Source: Paracoccus rhizosphaerae (GTDB lineage: Bacteria; Pseudomonadota; Alphaproteobacteria; Rhodobacterales; Rhodobacteraceae). Taken from it: a stretch of DNA of 64,000 nt. Shown piece by piece: positions 7,796-17,538 of this stretch (within the stretch, counting starts at the first letter, position 1; every line of letters starts with the position of its first letter). Under the pieces are notes generated by a model that saw only the letters and a program-made list of their open reading frames with translations, had not been told where the DNA came from and ran no database searches. The position numbers and the translations under genes are program-made. The stretch is from positions 1-64,000 of the forward strand of contig NZ_JAOTBE010000007.1 of the NCBI RefSeq assembly GCF_026162645.1. The letters are read 5' to 3'.

Positions 7796-7999
7796 ATGCA
7801 GAGCATGTCGGCGCGCGATGCAAAAAACGCCTTCGGGCGGCTGATTGACATGGCGAGGGCAGAGCCTGTTGCCATTGAAAAGTATGGCCGGTCTGTTGTC
7901 GTGGTGCTTGCAGTTGAAGAGTTCGAGCGGCTGACGGCCAAAGCGAAGAAGCAGATGGTTTCTGCGGCATCGGGCAAGTGCCCGGGGCAAGGCGACTGA
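7796..7999 (+). CDS. Phd/YefM-type antitoxin, no partner toxin seen
   Basis: A 67-residue protein with the Phd fold signature: MSARDAKNAFGRLIDMAR, then EPVAIEKYGRSVVVVLAVEEFERL. Such proteins bind operator DNA with their N-terminus and neutralise a toxin with the C-terminus. GGAAGGAA precedes ATG 7796 at good spacing. No Doc- or RelE-like toxin gene is adjacent; hsdM follows 46 bp downstream. It may act as a regulator of the restriction operon or as a leftover antitoxin. Confidence 0.85.
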   Translation: MQSMSARDAKNAFGRLIDMARAEPVAIEKYGRSVVVVLAVEEFERLTAKAKKQMVSAASGKCPGQGD

Positions 8000-8045
8000 T
8001 CCAACAGGAAAACAGACCGGACAAACCGGCAGGAGACTGAACAAC

Positions 8046-10052
8046 ATGCCTAGCCACTCGGACTTGGCGAACTTGATCTGGCAGATCGCGGACGTCCTGC
8101 GCGGGCCCTATCGTCCGCCACAGTATGAGCGCGTCATGCTGCCGCTTGTCGTTCTGCGCCGCTTCGATTGCGTGCTCGCCAACACCAAGGACCAGGTTCT
8201 GGCAGAGTATGCGCGGCGCAAGGGCGGGAAGCTGGAGGACGATGCTCTCGACCGGATTCTGAACAAGGCATCCGGACACCGCTTCCACAATCGTTCGCCA
8301 ATGACGTTCCAGACGATGATTGGCGACACCCCAAACCTCGCGGGGCACCTTCAATCTTACATCAGCGGCTTCTCGGCGAACGTTCGCAGGATCTTCGAGT
8401 ACTTCGAATTCACCAACGAAATCGAGAAGATGAACGAGGCGAACATCCTCTACCTCGTGCTGAAGGAGTTCCTGAAGGTAGACCTTCATCCTGACCGGGG
8501 CGTCGGGAACGAAAAGATGGGGCTCATTTTTGAGAACCTGATCCGACGCTTCAACGAACTGGCAAACGAGACCGCCGGCGATCACTTCACGCCGCGAGAG
8601 GTGATCCACCTCATGGTTGATCTCCTGTTCATGGAAGCCGACGACGTGCTCAGCAAGCCAGGCACCGTGATGCGCATGCTCGACCCGGCGTGCGGCACGG
8701 GGGGCATGCTCGCCGAGGCCCAGCGCTACATGCGCGATCACCACAAGGAGGCGAAGCTCTACGTCTACGGCCAGGACTACAACAAGCGCGCCTTCGCGAC
8801 GGCCGCATCCGACATGCTCATGAAGCAGGTCGACCACAACGGCGGCGGTGAGAACGTGCAGTACGGCGACAGCTTCACCGACGACAAGTTCGAGGGGCAG
8901 ACCTTCGACTACTTCATCGCCAACCCGCCCTTCGGCGTGGACTGGAAGAAGCAGCAAAAGGAAATCGTCCGGCGGCACGAGAAGGCCCCGCAGGACAGCC
9001 CGTGGAGCGCAGGCCTACCGCGCGTGAACGACGGCTCCTTGCTGTTCCTGCAGCACATGATCTCGAAGTTCGAGGACGTCGATCCGAAGTCGCAGAAATA
9101 TGGCTCGCGGGCGGCAATCGTGTTCTCAGGCTCACCTCTGTTCAACGGGGGCGCAGGCGGTGGCGAAAGCAACATCCGCAAGTGGATCATCGAGCGCGAC
9201 ATGCTCGAGGCCATCGTCGCCCTTCCTGAGCAGATGTTCTACAACACCGGGATTGGCACCTACATCTGGATCGTTACAAACAACAAGCCTGACCACCGCA
9301 AGGGCACAATCCAGCTGGTCGACGCGCGCGACATCTGGATGCCCATGGGCCGCAGCCAGGGAGACAAGCGCCGCAAGATCGGCGCGGGCAAGGCCCCCGA
9401 AGGGGATGATCGCCCGGACGAACCTGATCAGATTGCCGAGATCGTGCGCCTCTACGGCGGGTATGCCCAGAGCGCCAAGTCCAAGATCTTCGACAATGCC
9501 GACTTCGGCTTTACCCGCGTCACCGTCGATCGTCCGCTGCGGCTGAGCTACCGGATGACGGTCGAGGACAAAGCCCGGTTCCTCGACGCGGCACCGCACC
9601 TGCTCGACGACATCCAGGCGATCGACCAGGCGCTGGGACGCGAGCTGGAATTAGATTGGAACGAGGTCTGGAGCAGTATCGAGGAGCTGTTGAAAAAGCG
9701 AGGGTCCCGCTGGCGCGCGCCAGAGGTCAAGCTGTTCCGCAACGTGTTCACCAAGAAGGAAGCGGATGCCGAGAAGGTCAAGCAGGGCGAGGGATTCGAG
9801 GCCGACCCCGACCTGCGCGACTTCGAGAACGTGCCCCTGAAAGAGGATATCCACGCCTACTTCGCGCGCGAAGTTCTGCCGCATGTTCCGGATGCCTGGA
9901 TGGACCGAAGCAAACACAGGGTTGGCTACGAGATTAACTTCAACCGCCACTTCTATCAGTTCACGCCGCCCCGCAGGCTGGCCGACATCGACGCAGACCT
10001 GAAGAGGGCAGAGGACGAAATCTTGCGGCTTTTGCGCGAGGTAACGGAATGA
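8046..10052 (+). CDS. hsdM: type I restriction-modification methyltransferase subunit
   Basis: The 668-residue modification subunit methylates adenine at the site chosen by HsdS, using S-adenosylmethionine. The N-terminal helical HsdM domain spans about residues 5-140. SAM-binding motif I DPACGTGGM lies near 212 and catalytic motif IV NPPF near 296. The C-terminal extension (about 480-668) is long, as in the larger HsdM subfamily. It begins the operon hsdM-hsdS-ptuA-ptuB-hsdR and overlaps hsdS by 4 bp. Confidence 0.95.
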   Translation: MPSHSDLANLIWQIADVLRGPYRPPQYERVMLPLVVLRRFDCVLANTKDQVLAEYARRKGGKLEDDALDRILNKASGHRFHNRSPMTFQTMIGDTPNLAGHLQSYISGFSANVRRIFEYFEFTNEIEKMNEANILYLVLKEFLKVDLHPDRGVGNEKMGLIFENLIRRFNELANETAGDHFTPREVIHLMVDLLFMEADDVLSKPGTVMRMLDPACGTGGMLAEAQRYMRDHHKEAKLYVYGQDYNKRAFATAASDMLMKQVDHNGGGENVQYGDSFTDDKFEGQTFDYFIANPPFGVDWKKQQKEIVRRHEKAPQDSPWSAGLPRVNDGSLLFLQHMISKFEDVDPKSQKYGSRAAIVFSGSPLFNGGAGGGESNIRKWIIERDMLEAIVALPEQMFYNTGIGTYIWIVTNNKPDHRKGTIQLVDARDIWMPMGRSQGDKRRKIGAGKAPEGDDRPDEPDQIAEIVRLYGGYAQSAKSKIFDNADFGFTRVTVDRPLRLSYRMTVEDKARFLDAAPHLLDDIQAIDQALGRELELDWNEVWSSIEELLKKRGSRWRAPEVKLFRNVFTKKEADAEKVKQGEGFEADPDLRDFENVPLKEDIHAYFAREVLPHVPDAWMDRSKHRVGYEINFNRHFYQFTPPRRLADIDADLKRAEDEILRLLREVTE

Positions 10053-11281
10053 CCGCTTTTACTCATAAGCAGCTCAGATTCTTGTTTTCGATTTCGAGCG
10101 GCGCCACACCAGAGAGTGGGAACTCTGCATTCTGGGACGGCGACATCAATTGGGCAACGCCCGAAGATGTTAGTGGCAGCTCGAAGACCCTCTCATCAAC
10201 GAAACGAAAGATAACAGAAGAAGGCTTCGCAAGCTGCAGCGCAAAGATGGCACCTTCCGGCACGATTGTGCTCACCAAACGCGCACCGATCGGGCAGATG
10301 GTGATTTCAAATGTGGAACTTTGCTGCAATCAGGGCTGCTTCCTTTTGGAGCCAAAAAATAATGCCGATAATGACTTCTTTTATTATTGGTTGAGCGTTC
10401 AAATCGGATATCTGCAAGTATTGGGGCGGGGATCCACATTTATGGAACTCAGTTCTGATGAGATAAAGGCGATTCAAGCGCCCTGCATACCTGTCACTCA
10501 ACAGAAGCAGATCTCAAGCTTTCTCAATCGCGAGACCGCCGAGGTCGACGCCCTGATCTCTGCCAAGCAGAAGCTGCTCGACCTAATGACCGAGAAGCGG
10601 TGCGCCATTGTGACCGAGGCCGTCATGTGTGGCCTCGACCCTTCCGCGCCCCTGCGCCCCTCAGGCATCAACTGGCTTGGCGATATCCCTGCGCAATGGG
10701 AGGTGGAGCGCTCCCGCTGGCTGTTCACCGAACGTGACCAGCGATCCCAGACCGGCGAAGAGGAAATGCTGACGGTCTCGCACCTGACCGGCGTCACCCC
10801 CCGGTCCGAGAAGGACGTGAACATGTTCGAGGCCGAAAGCACGGCTGGCTACAAGCTGTGCTTCGCCGGGGACCTCGCCATCAACACCCTCTGGGCGTGG
10901 ATGGGCGCCATGGGCACCGCCCGCGTCGCTGGCATCGTCAGCCCCGCCTACAACGTCTACACCCCGGGTCCGCGCCTGCTGCCCGATTACGTCGATGCTC
11001 TGGTCCGCATCCCCGTCTTCGCGCAGGAAGTGACCCGCTACTCCAAGGGCGTCTGGTCCTCCCGCCTGCGGCTCTACCCCGAGGGCTTCTTCGAGACCTG
11101 GTGGCCCGTGCCGCCGCTCGATGAACAGCAACAGATCGTTGAGCACATCTCAGCAGAAACAGCCAAGATCGACCGCCTCCGAACCGCAATCGAGAACTCC
11201 ATAGCCCTGCTGAAAGAGCGCCGCGCAGCCTTGATCGCAGCGGCCGTGACGGGCCAGCTCGAGATTCCGGAGGCGGCATGA
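10049..11281 (+). CDS. hsdS: type I restriction-modification specificity subunit
   Basis: The 410-residue subunit determines which bipartite DNA site is methylated or restricted. Two target-recognition domains are visible: one ending at [20 protein letters not shown] (about residue 165) and one starting at [19 protein letters not shown] (about 208) and ending at [10 protein letters not shown]. Each is followed by a conserved coiled-coil spacer. The DNA of the first recognition domain (about 10080-10500) is clearly AT-richer than that of the second (10680-11120), suggesting exchange of one half. The start overlaps hsdM and the stop overlaps ptuA, both as ATGA. Confidence 0.94.
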   Translation: MTAFTHKQLRFLFSISSGATPESGNSAFWDGDINWATPEDVSGSSKTLSSTKRKITEEGFASCSAKMAPSGTIVLTKRAPIGQMVISNVELCCNQGCFLLEPKNNADNDFFYYWLSVQIGYLQVLGRGSTFMELSSDEIKAIQAPCIPVTQQKQISSFLNRETAEVDALISAKQKLLDLMTEKRCAIVTEAVMCGLDPSAPLRPSGINWLGDIPAQWEVERSRWLFTERDQRSQTGEEEMLTVSHLTGVTPRSEKDVNMFEAESTAGYKLCFAGDLAINTLWAWMGAMGTARVAGIVSPAYNVYTPGPRLLPDYVDALVRIPVFAQEVTRYSKGVWSSRLRLYPEGFFETWWPVPPLDEQQQIVEHISAETAKIDRLRTAIENSIALLKERRAALIAAAVTGQLEIPEAA

Positions 11282-12624
11282 AGATCGCGAGGCTGTCGCT
11301 CGCCAATGTTCGAGCATTCAAAGAGGCGGAGTTCACCTTCAATCCTGGCTTCAACCTGATTATCGGTATCAACGGCGCCGGTAAAAGCACAGTACTCGAT
11401 GCCATCAGATACTGTGGCTCCCACCTGCTTTCAAATCTTGAGAAAAAGATGCCTCTTAGGGCGTTTGGCTTTGGTATCAATGATATTCACGGCAGCGCGC
11501 CTTTCGCCGAGGCCGCGTTGTATTTGCATCACAATGGCAATGCGGATGCGTTTGTCCGCCTGCGCGAATGGCGGGAGCAGGTCGCTGCCGAGGCCACAGA
11601 GAACGTGGAACGTTTGCGTCGTGAGATCCTCGAAACAGAGCGCCCAAGGGATCGACTGCGTACCCAGTTGCGCGAGTTACAGGAAACCATCTCGCCGGCG
11701 GAACCCGTCTTCTTTCACCCCTCAAAGCATGACCTAATGGCTCGGGCGATCAGTAAAGGAAGCATGCCGTTAATGATCCACTACTCAACCGCACGATCGA
11801 TCATGAACGAGCAGGCAGGACGAACGCAGGCAATTGGAGACTGGCGTGCTGCCTATGTGAACGCACTTCAGTCGAACGCCCTTAGCATCCGCCAGTTCGC
11901 CGTCTGGGTGCGCGCACTAAGTGCAATGGCTTCTGAACTCCCCGCCTCGGGGCATCTTTTAGATAGGATAAACTCTGCGCTTGAGCTTTTTCTGCCTGGC
12001 TATTCAAACTTGCGACCAACAGCTGAAAACACTTCACGTGTTGAGATCGACAACAACGGAACGACTCTTGATGTACGCCAGTTGTCGGACGGCCAGCGCA
12101 GCGTGTTGGTGCTCGTTCTGGATATCGCGAAACGTCTCGCGCAGGCTAACCCTCAGCTAAATGACCCGTTGACCAACGCTGAAGCCGTGATCCTCATCGA
12201 CGAGATCGACCTTCACCTTCATCCGCAATGGCAGCGGAAAATCGTGGGCAATCTCGAAAAAACGTTCCCGAATTGCCAATTCATTGCCACTAGCCATTCA
12301 CCGCAGATCATTGGGGAAGTACAGCCGGATAAGATTACTCTCTTAAAACGGGTTGATGGACATATTTCCCTTGAGCCGTGTGGTCAATCCTATGGCCTAG
12401 ATACAAACTATGTGCTCGAACAGGTCATGGAAACACCTTCACGGTCGAAACCCGTAAAAGCTGCGATCGATGAAGTGGAGAGTGCGCTGGAAATTGGAGA
12501 CTTAGATCTGGCGCGGGAAAAGTTGTCAATTTTGCGTAAGATTCAACATGGAGATGACCCGACTACGGTTGGGTTTGAGGCCGAAATAAACAATCTAGAA
12601 GCGCTGACAGATGAGGCAGATTAG
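11278..12624 (+). CDS. ptuA: Septu-like ATPase (PtuA family, AAA_15/SMC-like)
   Basis: A 448-residue ABC/SMC-type ATPase. Walker [10 protein letters not shown] lies near residue 34, an ABC signature-like RQLSDGQRS near 270, Walker [18 protein letters not shown] near 303-318 and a TSHSPQI switch near 338. A coiled region ([19 protein letters not shown]) is inserted near 120. Paired directly with an HNH nuclease it matches Septu (PtuA-PtuB), an anti-phage system in which the ATPase controls the nuclease. It overlaps hsdS by 4 bp and ptuB by 14 bp. It could instead be another Rlo-type restriction-linked ATPase, but the partner supports Septu. Confidence 0.82.
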   Translation: MKIARLSLANVRAFKEAEFTFNPGFNLIIGINGAGKSTVLDAIRYCGSHLLSNLEKKMPLRAFGFGINDIHGSAPFAEAALYLHHNGNADAFVRLREWREQVAAEATENVERLRREILETERPRDRLRTQLRELQETISPAEPVFFHPSKHDLMARAISKGSMPLMIHYSTARSIMNEQAGRTQAIGDWRAAYVNALQSNALSIRQFAVWVRALSAMASELPASGHLLDRINSALELFLPGYSNLRPTAENTSRVEIDNNGTTLDVRQLSDGQRSVLVLVLDIAKRLAQANPQLNDPLTNAEAVILIDEIDLHLHPQWQRKIVGNLEKTFPNCQFIATSHSPQIIGEVQPDKITLLKRVDGHISLEPCGQSYGLDTNYVLEQVMETPSRSKPVKAAIDEVESALEIGDLDLAREKLSILRKIQHGDDPTTVGFEAEINNLEALTDEAD

Positions 12625-13297
12625 CAAGAGCGCACCGCCACCCGAGCTTACGGAGTGGATCGCCGCCAACAGAAATGGCCCCAATTGCAACTATGACTCA
12701 ATTGGAGGGGATTTGCGGCAGATCATCAGGCAAGCGCTTGTATCCGAGCAGGGTGGACTCTGCGCGTACACTGGTTGCAAGATTGATGTCGATACTTGCC
12801 ACATCGAGCATTTGAAGCCGCAAAAGCATTGCAGTGCCCTAGAAGACGTAGCCTACTCAAATCTTGCTGCGGCCGTACCGAAGCCTAATACAGGAATAAA
12901 GTTCCCGTATGGAGCACATTTGAAGGACAATTGGCCTTCGCCGGACGAGTCCACCTTATTTGTTTCACCACTTTCAATTGGTTGTTCGGCCAGATTCTCA
13001 TTTAGCTTCAGCGGTAAAATCTCGGCAAGCAATGTAACGGATAGTGCCGCAGACGAGACCATTAAGCGTTTGGGTTTGAATCACAATACTCTTATCAAGT
13101 TTCGGCACGCTGCTATCAAAGGGACGATTAAACTGCGGGGCCGTGATTTAGATGTAAAAACGGCACGGCGACGACTTGAAGACTTGCAACAGAAAGAGAG
13201 GACATCGAACGAGTTAGAGGCATTCTCCGTTGCGCTTATCGACGCGCTGAAGAAGCATATCGCCCGGCTTAAAAAAATCAGAGAAAAGAAAAAGTAA
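12611..13297 (+). CDS. ptuB: Septu-like HNH nuclease (PtuB / TIGR02646-like)
   Basis: A 228-residue HNH endonuclease. The opening [25 protein letters not shown] near 54-62, HIEHLKPQ near 64-71 and NLAAAVP near 85 reproduce the PtuB/TIGR02646 layout (Cys pair, HxxH, Asn). The middle [13 protein letters not shown] also fits the family. The very basic C-terminus ([15 protein letters not shown]) suits nucleic-acid binding. The ptuA-ptuB DNA is less GC-rich than hsdM and hsdR. The stop overlaps the hsdR start (TAATG), so the pair is translated as part of the restriction operon. Confidence 0.8.
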   Translation: MRQISKSAPPPELTEWIAANRNGPNCNYDSIGGDLRQIIRQALVSEQGGLCAYTGCKIDVDTCHIEHLKPQKHCSALEDVAYSNLAAAVPKPNTGIKFPYGAHLKDNWPSPDESTLFVSPLSIGCSARFSFSFSGKISASNVTDSAADETIKRLGLNHNTLIKFRHAAIKGTIKLRGRDLDVKTARRRLEDLQQKERTSNELEAFSVALIDALKKHIARLKKIREKKK

Positions 13298-16200
13298 TGG
13301 ACGATGCTCGGCATTCAGAAGGAGCCTTCGAGACCGTCATCGAAGCCACATTGCTGGCAAATGGCGCGCTAAGGGAACCTGCATCGGGGTACGACCGTGA
13401 TCGTGCCATCTTTCCTGAGAGCGTTCTCTCCTTCATCCGCAACACACAGCCGAAGGAATGGAAGGCGCTGGAGGCACTCCATGGGGAAAAGACCGGCGCC
13501 CAAGTTCTTGCCGATCTGACCAAGTGGATGGACCGGGAGGGCTCTTTGGCCACCTTGCGTCACGGCTTCAAGTGCTATGGCAAGACTCTGCGCGTTGCAT
13601 TTTTCAAGGCTGCGCACGGGCTGAACCCGGAGTTGGAGGCCCGCTACGCCGCTAACCGCGTCGGGCTCACGCGGCAACTGCACTTCTCGAGGAGCTCCGA
13701 AAGGTCCCTGGACGTCGTACTGAGCGTCAATGGCATTCCAGTTGTGTCGGTCGAGCTCAAGAACCCGATGACTGGACAGACCGTCGAGCACGCCCTGCAC
13801 CAGTACCGGCATGATCGCGACCCGCGCGAGCCCATCTTTGAGTTTAAGCGGCGTATGCTGGTCCACTTTGCCGCCGACACGGACACAGTGTTCATGTCCA
13901 CCCGGCTTGCCGGTGCGGCCACCCACTTCCTGCCCTTCAACAAAGGCAACAACGGCGGCGCCGGCAATGGGCCCGATCCCGAGGGACGAAGCTACCGCAC
14001 AGCGTATCTGTGGGAGGAGGTGCTGCAGCGAGACAGCCTGCTCGACCTCCTCGCGCGCTTTATCCATCTCCAAGTCGAAGATAGGCGCGACGACCAAGGA
14101 CGAAGGGTCAGGAAGGAAACGATGATCTTTCCGCGCTACCACCAGCTTGAAGCGGTCCGGTCGTTGATCGATCAAACGCTAAAAGATGGGGTTGGCAACA
14201 ACTATCTGATCGAGCACTCGGCTGGCAGCGGAAAGAGCAACACCATCGGCTGGCTGACGCACAGGCTTGCATCGCTGCATGATCATGCCAACTCGCGTGT
14301 TTTCGACAGTGTTATCGTCATCACTGACCGCGTGATCCTAGACAAGCAGCTTCAGGACACGATCTACCAGCTCGAACATAAGCACGGCGTTGTCCAGAAG
14401 ATCGACGAGGACTCGCGTCAGCTGGCGGAAGCACTCGAAAGTGCCGTGCCGATCATCATCACCACCCTTCAGAAGTTTCCATTCGTCTCGCGTCAGTTGG
14501 CCAAGATTGCCGAAGAACGAGGAGAGGCCGACGGAGGTGTGCTAAGGATGCGCCGCTGTGCGGTGATCATCGATGAGGCGCACAGCTCGCAGGGCGGCGA
14601 GACGGCAACTGACCTCAAGGAAGTTCTTGGCGGGCAAACCCTTCGCGAAGAGGCTGCTCGAGCAATGGTCGCCAATAACGAGGACGACATGGACGAATTA
14701 TATCGGTCCATGGCTAAACGCGGAAGGCAAGCAAACCTGAGTTTCTTCGCGTTCACGGCCACGCCGAAACACAAGACGCTCAAGGTGTTCGGGCGCGACG
14801 GCAAGCCCGCCCATCGCTACACAATGCGCCAAGCGATAGAGGAAGGCTTCATACTCGACGTGCTGAAGCACTACACGACCTACGCCACCTATTTCCGGCT
14901 GCTCAAGGCGAGCGAGGACGATCCGAACGTCGAGCGGAAGAAGGCGGCACGCGCTCTGGCGCGGTTCCTCAAGCTGCATCCTCACAACATCGCTCAGAAA
15001 ACTGAGGTGATGATCGAGCATTTCCACGCTGCGACGCGGCATAAGATCGGTGGCCGAGCCAAGGGAATGGTGGTGACAGGTTCGCGCCTCGAAGCTGTTC
15101 GCTACAAACAGATTTTCGATCGCTACGTGAAGGAGAAAGGCTATGCTATCAAATCGCTGGTCGCCTTCTCAGGCGTAGTCACGGATGACAAGCTTAAGGA
15201 TGTCACCTACACTGAGGAGGGCATGAACCTCGGCGTGCGTGAGAAGGAACTGCCGGAGGTCTTCGCCACGCAGGAATATCAGGTGCTCCTCGTTGCCGAG
15301 AAGTACCAGACCGGCTTCGATCAACCCTTGCTGCACACCATGTATGTCGATCGGCGGCTCGCCGGCATCCAAGCGGTGCAGACGCTGTCTCGCCTGAACC
15401 GTATCCACCCGTTAAAGGAGGACACGTTCGTCCTCGATTTCGTCAACGATCGCGATGAAATTCGCGAGGCGTTCAAGAGATACTACGAAGGCGCGGAGGT
15501 CGGCGAAGACGTCGACCCTGCTCGAATGTATGAGATCAAGAGCGAGCTCGACGCGGAAGGTGTATACGGCGTCGCCGACCTTGAGCGTTTTAGTGCGGTA
15601 TACTTCAAGCCTCGCCAGCGCCAGAGCCCGAACGATCATCAGTTGATGAATGCTGCGATCGATCCTTGCGTCGCGCGTTTCAAAGAGCTTCTGGAGGAGA
15701 AGCCCGACGAGGCCGAGCTGTGGCGCGGCAAGCTGATGGCCTTCTGCGGCCTCTATGGTTTTGTCAGCCAGATCATTCCCTATCAAGACACGGATCTCGA
15801 ACGCCTGTATGTTTTCCTTCGGCATCTCGCGTCCAAGCTTCCGAAGTTCAGCGTCGGCCCATCCTACCAGTTTGATGACGAAGTACGGCTAGAGTATTAC
15901 CGGTTACAGAAAATCAGCGAAGGCTCGATCAACCTTAGCGACGGTCAGGCTAATAGGCTTGATGGCCCGTCCGAAGTCGGTACCGGCGTGCTGCACGAAG
16001 AAGCGGTCTCGTTGTCGCGGCTGATCGATGTCGTCAACGACCGGTTCGGCACTGACTTCAATCAGGCGGATCAGCTCTTCTTCGACCAAATCATAGAAGC
16101 AGCGACCCTCGATGCAGCCTTGAGGCAAGCGGCGGCCGTCAATCCTGGCGACAAGTTCGAACTCGTGTTTAAGAACCTGCTTGAGGCACTGTTTGTTGAA

Positions 16201-16365
16201 CGCATGGATCAGAACGAGGAGATCTTCGCGCGGTTCATGAACGACAAATCGTTCCAGAAGGTCGTTACGGGCTGGCTGTCTTCGGAGGCTTATCGCAAGC
16301 TCAACAGCTCGGAAAAAGCTCAAAACATCAGGAAACTTGACGCCTCCCTGCGCATCCCTACGTGA
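13297..16365 (+). CDS. hsdR: type I restriction endonuclease subunit
   Basis: The 1022-residue motor and nuclease subunit cleaves unmodified DNA after ATP-driven translocation. The N-terminal PD-(D/E)xK nuclease shows DVVLSVNGIPVVSVELKNP near 140-155. The helicase core shows Walker A HSAGSGKSN near 307, DEAH-type IIDEAHSS near 424, FTATPKHKT near 487 and motif VI-like QTLSRLNR near 695. The C-terminal helical region contacts the methyltransferase core. ATG overlaps the ptuB stop by one base. Length and motifs indicate a full, functional gene. Confidence 0.95.
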   Translation: MDDARHSEGAFETVIEATLLANGALREPASGYDRDRAIFPESVLSFIRNTQPKEWKALEALHGEKTGAQVLADLTKWMDREGSLATLRHGFKCYGKTLRVAFFKAAHGLNPELEARYAANRVGLTRQLHFSRSSERSLDVVLSVNGIPVVSVELKNPMTGQTVEHALHQYRHDRDPREPIFEFKRRMLVHFAADTDTVFMSTRLAGAATHFLPFNKGNNGGAGNGPDPEGRSYRTAYLWEEVLQRDSLLDLLARFIHLQVEDRRDDQGRRVRKETMIFPRYHQLEAVRSLIDQTLKDGVGNNYLIEHSAGSGKSNTIGWLTHRLASLHDHANSRVFDSVIVITDRVILDKQLQDTIYQLEHKHGVVQKIDEDSRQLAEALESAVPIIITTLQKFPFVSRQLAKIAEERGEADGGVLRMRRCAVIIDEAHSSQGGETATDLKEVLGGQTLREEAARAMVANNEDDMDELYRSMAKRGRQANLSFFAFTATPKHKTLKVFGRDGKPAHRYTMRQAIEEGFILDVLKHYTTYATYFRLLKASEDDPNVERKKAARALARFLKLHPHNIAQKTEVMIEHFHAATRHKIGGRAKGMVVTGSRLEAVRYKQIFDRYVKEKGYAIKSLVAFSGVVTDDKLKDVTYTEEGMNLGVREKELPEVFATQEYQVLLVAEKYQTGFDQPLLHTMYVDRRLAGIQAVQTLSRLNRIHPLKEDTFVLDFVNDRDEIREAFKRYYEGAEVGEDVDPARMYEIKSELDAEGVYGVADLERFSAVYFKPRQRQSPNDHQLMNAAIDPCVARFKELLEEKPDEAELWRGKLMAFCGLYGFVSQIIPYQDTDLERLYVFLRHLASKLPKFSVGPSYQFDDEVRLEYYRLQKISEGSINLSDGQANRLDGPSEVGTGVLHEEAVSLSRLIDVVNDRFGTDFNQADQLFFDQIIEAATLDAALRQAAAVNPGDKFELVFKNLLEALFVERMDQNEEIFARFMNDKSFQKVVTGWLSSEAYRKLNSSEKAQNIRKLDASLRIPT

Positions 16366-16380
16366 AAGACGTTACTTAAG

Positions 16381-17295
16381 TTGAAGCCTCGTTCGATCAA
16401 CATCTTCCTTCTTGATGGCGACCCAAATGGCATTCGGGTGGCACAAATCTCAATGTCGACGATCCAAGCAATTGCCTTCCGGCGAAACCAACTTAAACGT
16501 GTCTGCAATGCGTTCCCCGAAATCGAGCGGCCCGGCGTGTATGTGCTGATCGGCGGAGACGAGAACGAGCCTGACCGCCAGCTCGCTTATATCGGCGAGT
16601 CGGAGGGTGTGGGTGCGAGGCTGTCCTATCATAACTCGAACGAGACGGGTCGCGACGCCAAAAGCTTCTGGACTGACACAGTGGTCCTTATCAGCAAGGA
16701 TGAGAACCTCACGAAGAGCCATGCGCGCTACGTCGAAGCCTGCCTGATCAGGGGTGTGGGAAGCAATCCGCGTTGGACGATCCCTAACCTGAAGCGGCCA
16801 TCCGAGGATGCCGGAAAGCTTCCCCTGCCGGACCGCGCTGCTATGGACGAGTTCGTTGATCAGACAAAGACGCTGGTGGGCGCTCTTGGGTGGGACCTCT
16901 TTCGCGAGATGCGCGGACGCCCTGCAGAGGCGGCAGAGCCTCCGCAGTCTGTTCCCCCAATAGCTAACTCGGATGAACTTCGATTTTTCTTTCGTGGCGA
17001 GGGATTCTCCGCTGAGATGAAGCTGGGCGCATCAGGCGATTTCGTGGTCTTGGCGGGGTCAAGGGCTAGGGTGAGGACAACGACTACCATTCCGCGCGGC
17101 ACGATCGCGATGCGCCGCACCCTGCTGGATACTGCGGTGCTGCGCGAAGACGGCGACTTCCTGCTGTTCACGAGCGACTATAGCTTCACGTCGGCATCTG
17201 CTGCCGCCGCAACAGTAGTTGGCGCGAGCGCAAACGGGCGCATTCTGTGGAAATTACCGGACGGACGTACCTATGCCAATTGGGAGGCGAACTAG
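16381..17295 (+). CDS. GIY-YIG nuclease with DUF4357 domain
   Basis: A 304-residue protein starting at TTG. The N-terminus (RSINIFLLDGDPNGIRVAQI) precedes a GIY-YIG nuclease domain: GVYVLIGG near 57 and LAYIGESEGVGARL near 72-85, with a conserved Glu later. The C-terminal 60 residues form DUF4357 (DYSFTSASAAAATVVG, then SANGRILWKLPDG). Proteins of this design often accompany type I restriction loci; their substrate is unknown to me. The TTG start is accepted because the conserved N-terminus begins there. It lies 15 bp behind hsdR in the same direction. Confidence 0.85.
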   Translation: MKPRSINIFLLDGDPNGIRVAQISMSTIQAIAFRRNQLKRVCNAFPEIERPGVYVLIGGDENEPDRQLAYIGESEGVGARLSYHNSNETGRDAKSFWTDTVVLISKDENLTKSHARYVEACLIRGVGSNPRWTIPNLKRPSEDAGKLPLPDRAAMDEFVDQTKTLVGALGWDLFREMRGRPAEAAEPPQSVPPIANSDELRFFFRGEGFSAEMKLGASGDFVVLAGSRARVRTTTTIPRGTIAMRRTLLDTAVLREDGDFLLFTSDYSFTSASAAAATVVGASANGRILWKLPDGRTYANWEAN

Positions 17296-17538
17296 GACAA
17301 CGGAAGGAATAAGAACGCGACATCCGCCGACCCGCCGGGAGAGTAGTCACAGAATGACCGATGCCGCCAACGACATTCACCTTAGCTCTGCGCAGCTGCA
17401 GGGCGCAGGCGCAGCGACGGTTAGAGCTTATATGCTAAGGATCCGGAATCGAAGCCTCCCACGATAAGCATAGCATACAATGACGAGAACGAACAGTTTC
17501 ACGGTGAAATTGATCGCCGCAGCATTGGAGTGGGAGTG
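17296..17538 (+). promoter_or_regulatory. intergenic region before mcrB with a palindrome
   Basis: This gap holds a perfect palindrome, TTTCAC-G-GTGAAA, at 17497-17509, 29 bp before the preferred mcrB start: a candidate operator. A 37-codon ORF (17354-17467, MTDAANDIHLSS...) is possible but has no supporting evidence. The gap separates the hsd operon from mcrBC, so mcrBC probably has its own promoter here. Confidence 0.4.

Noticed and set aside
7752-8978. 408-codon minus-strand frame
   Set aside because: It is antisense to hsdM and the antitoxin, both with full family motifs; long antisense frames are expected at this GC content.
11278-13297. Retron locus (ATPase/HNH pair as a retron effector)
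   Set aside because: No reverse transcriptase gene or msr/msd-like repeat lies nearby; the pair is fully enclosed by hsdS and hsdR.
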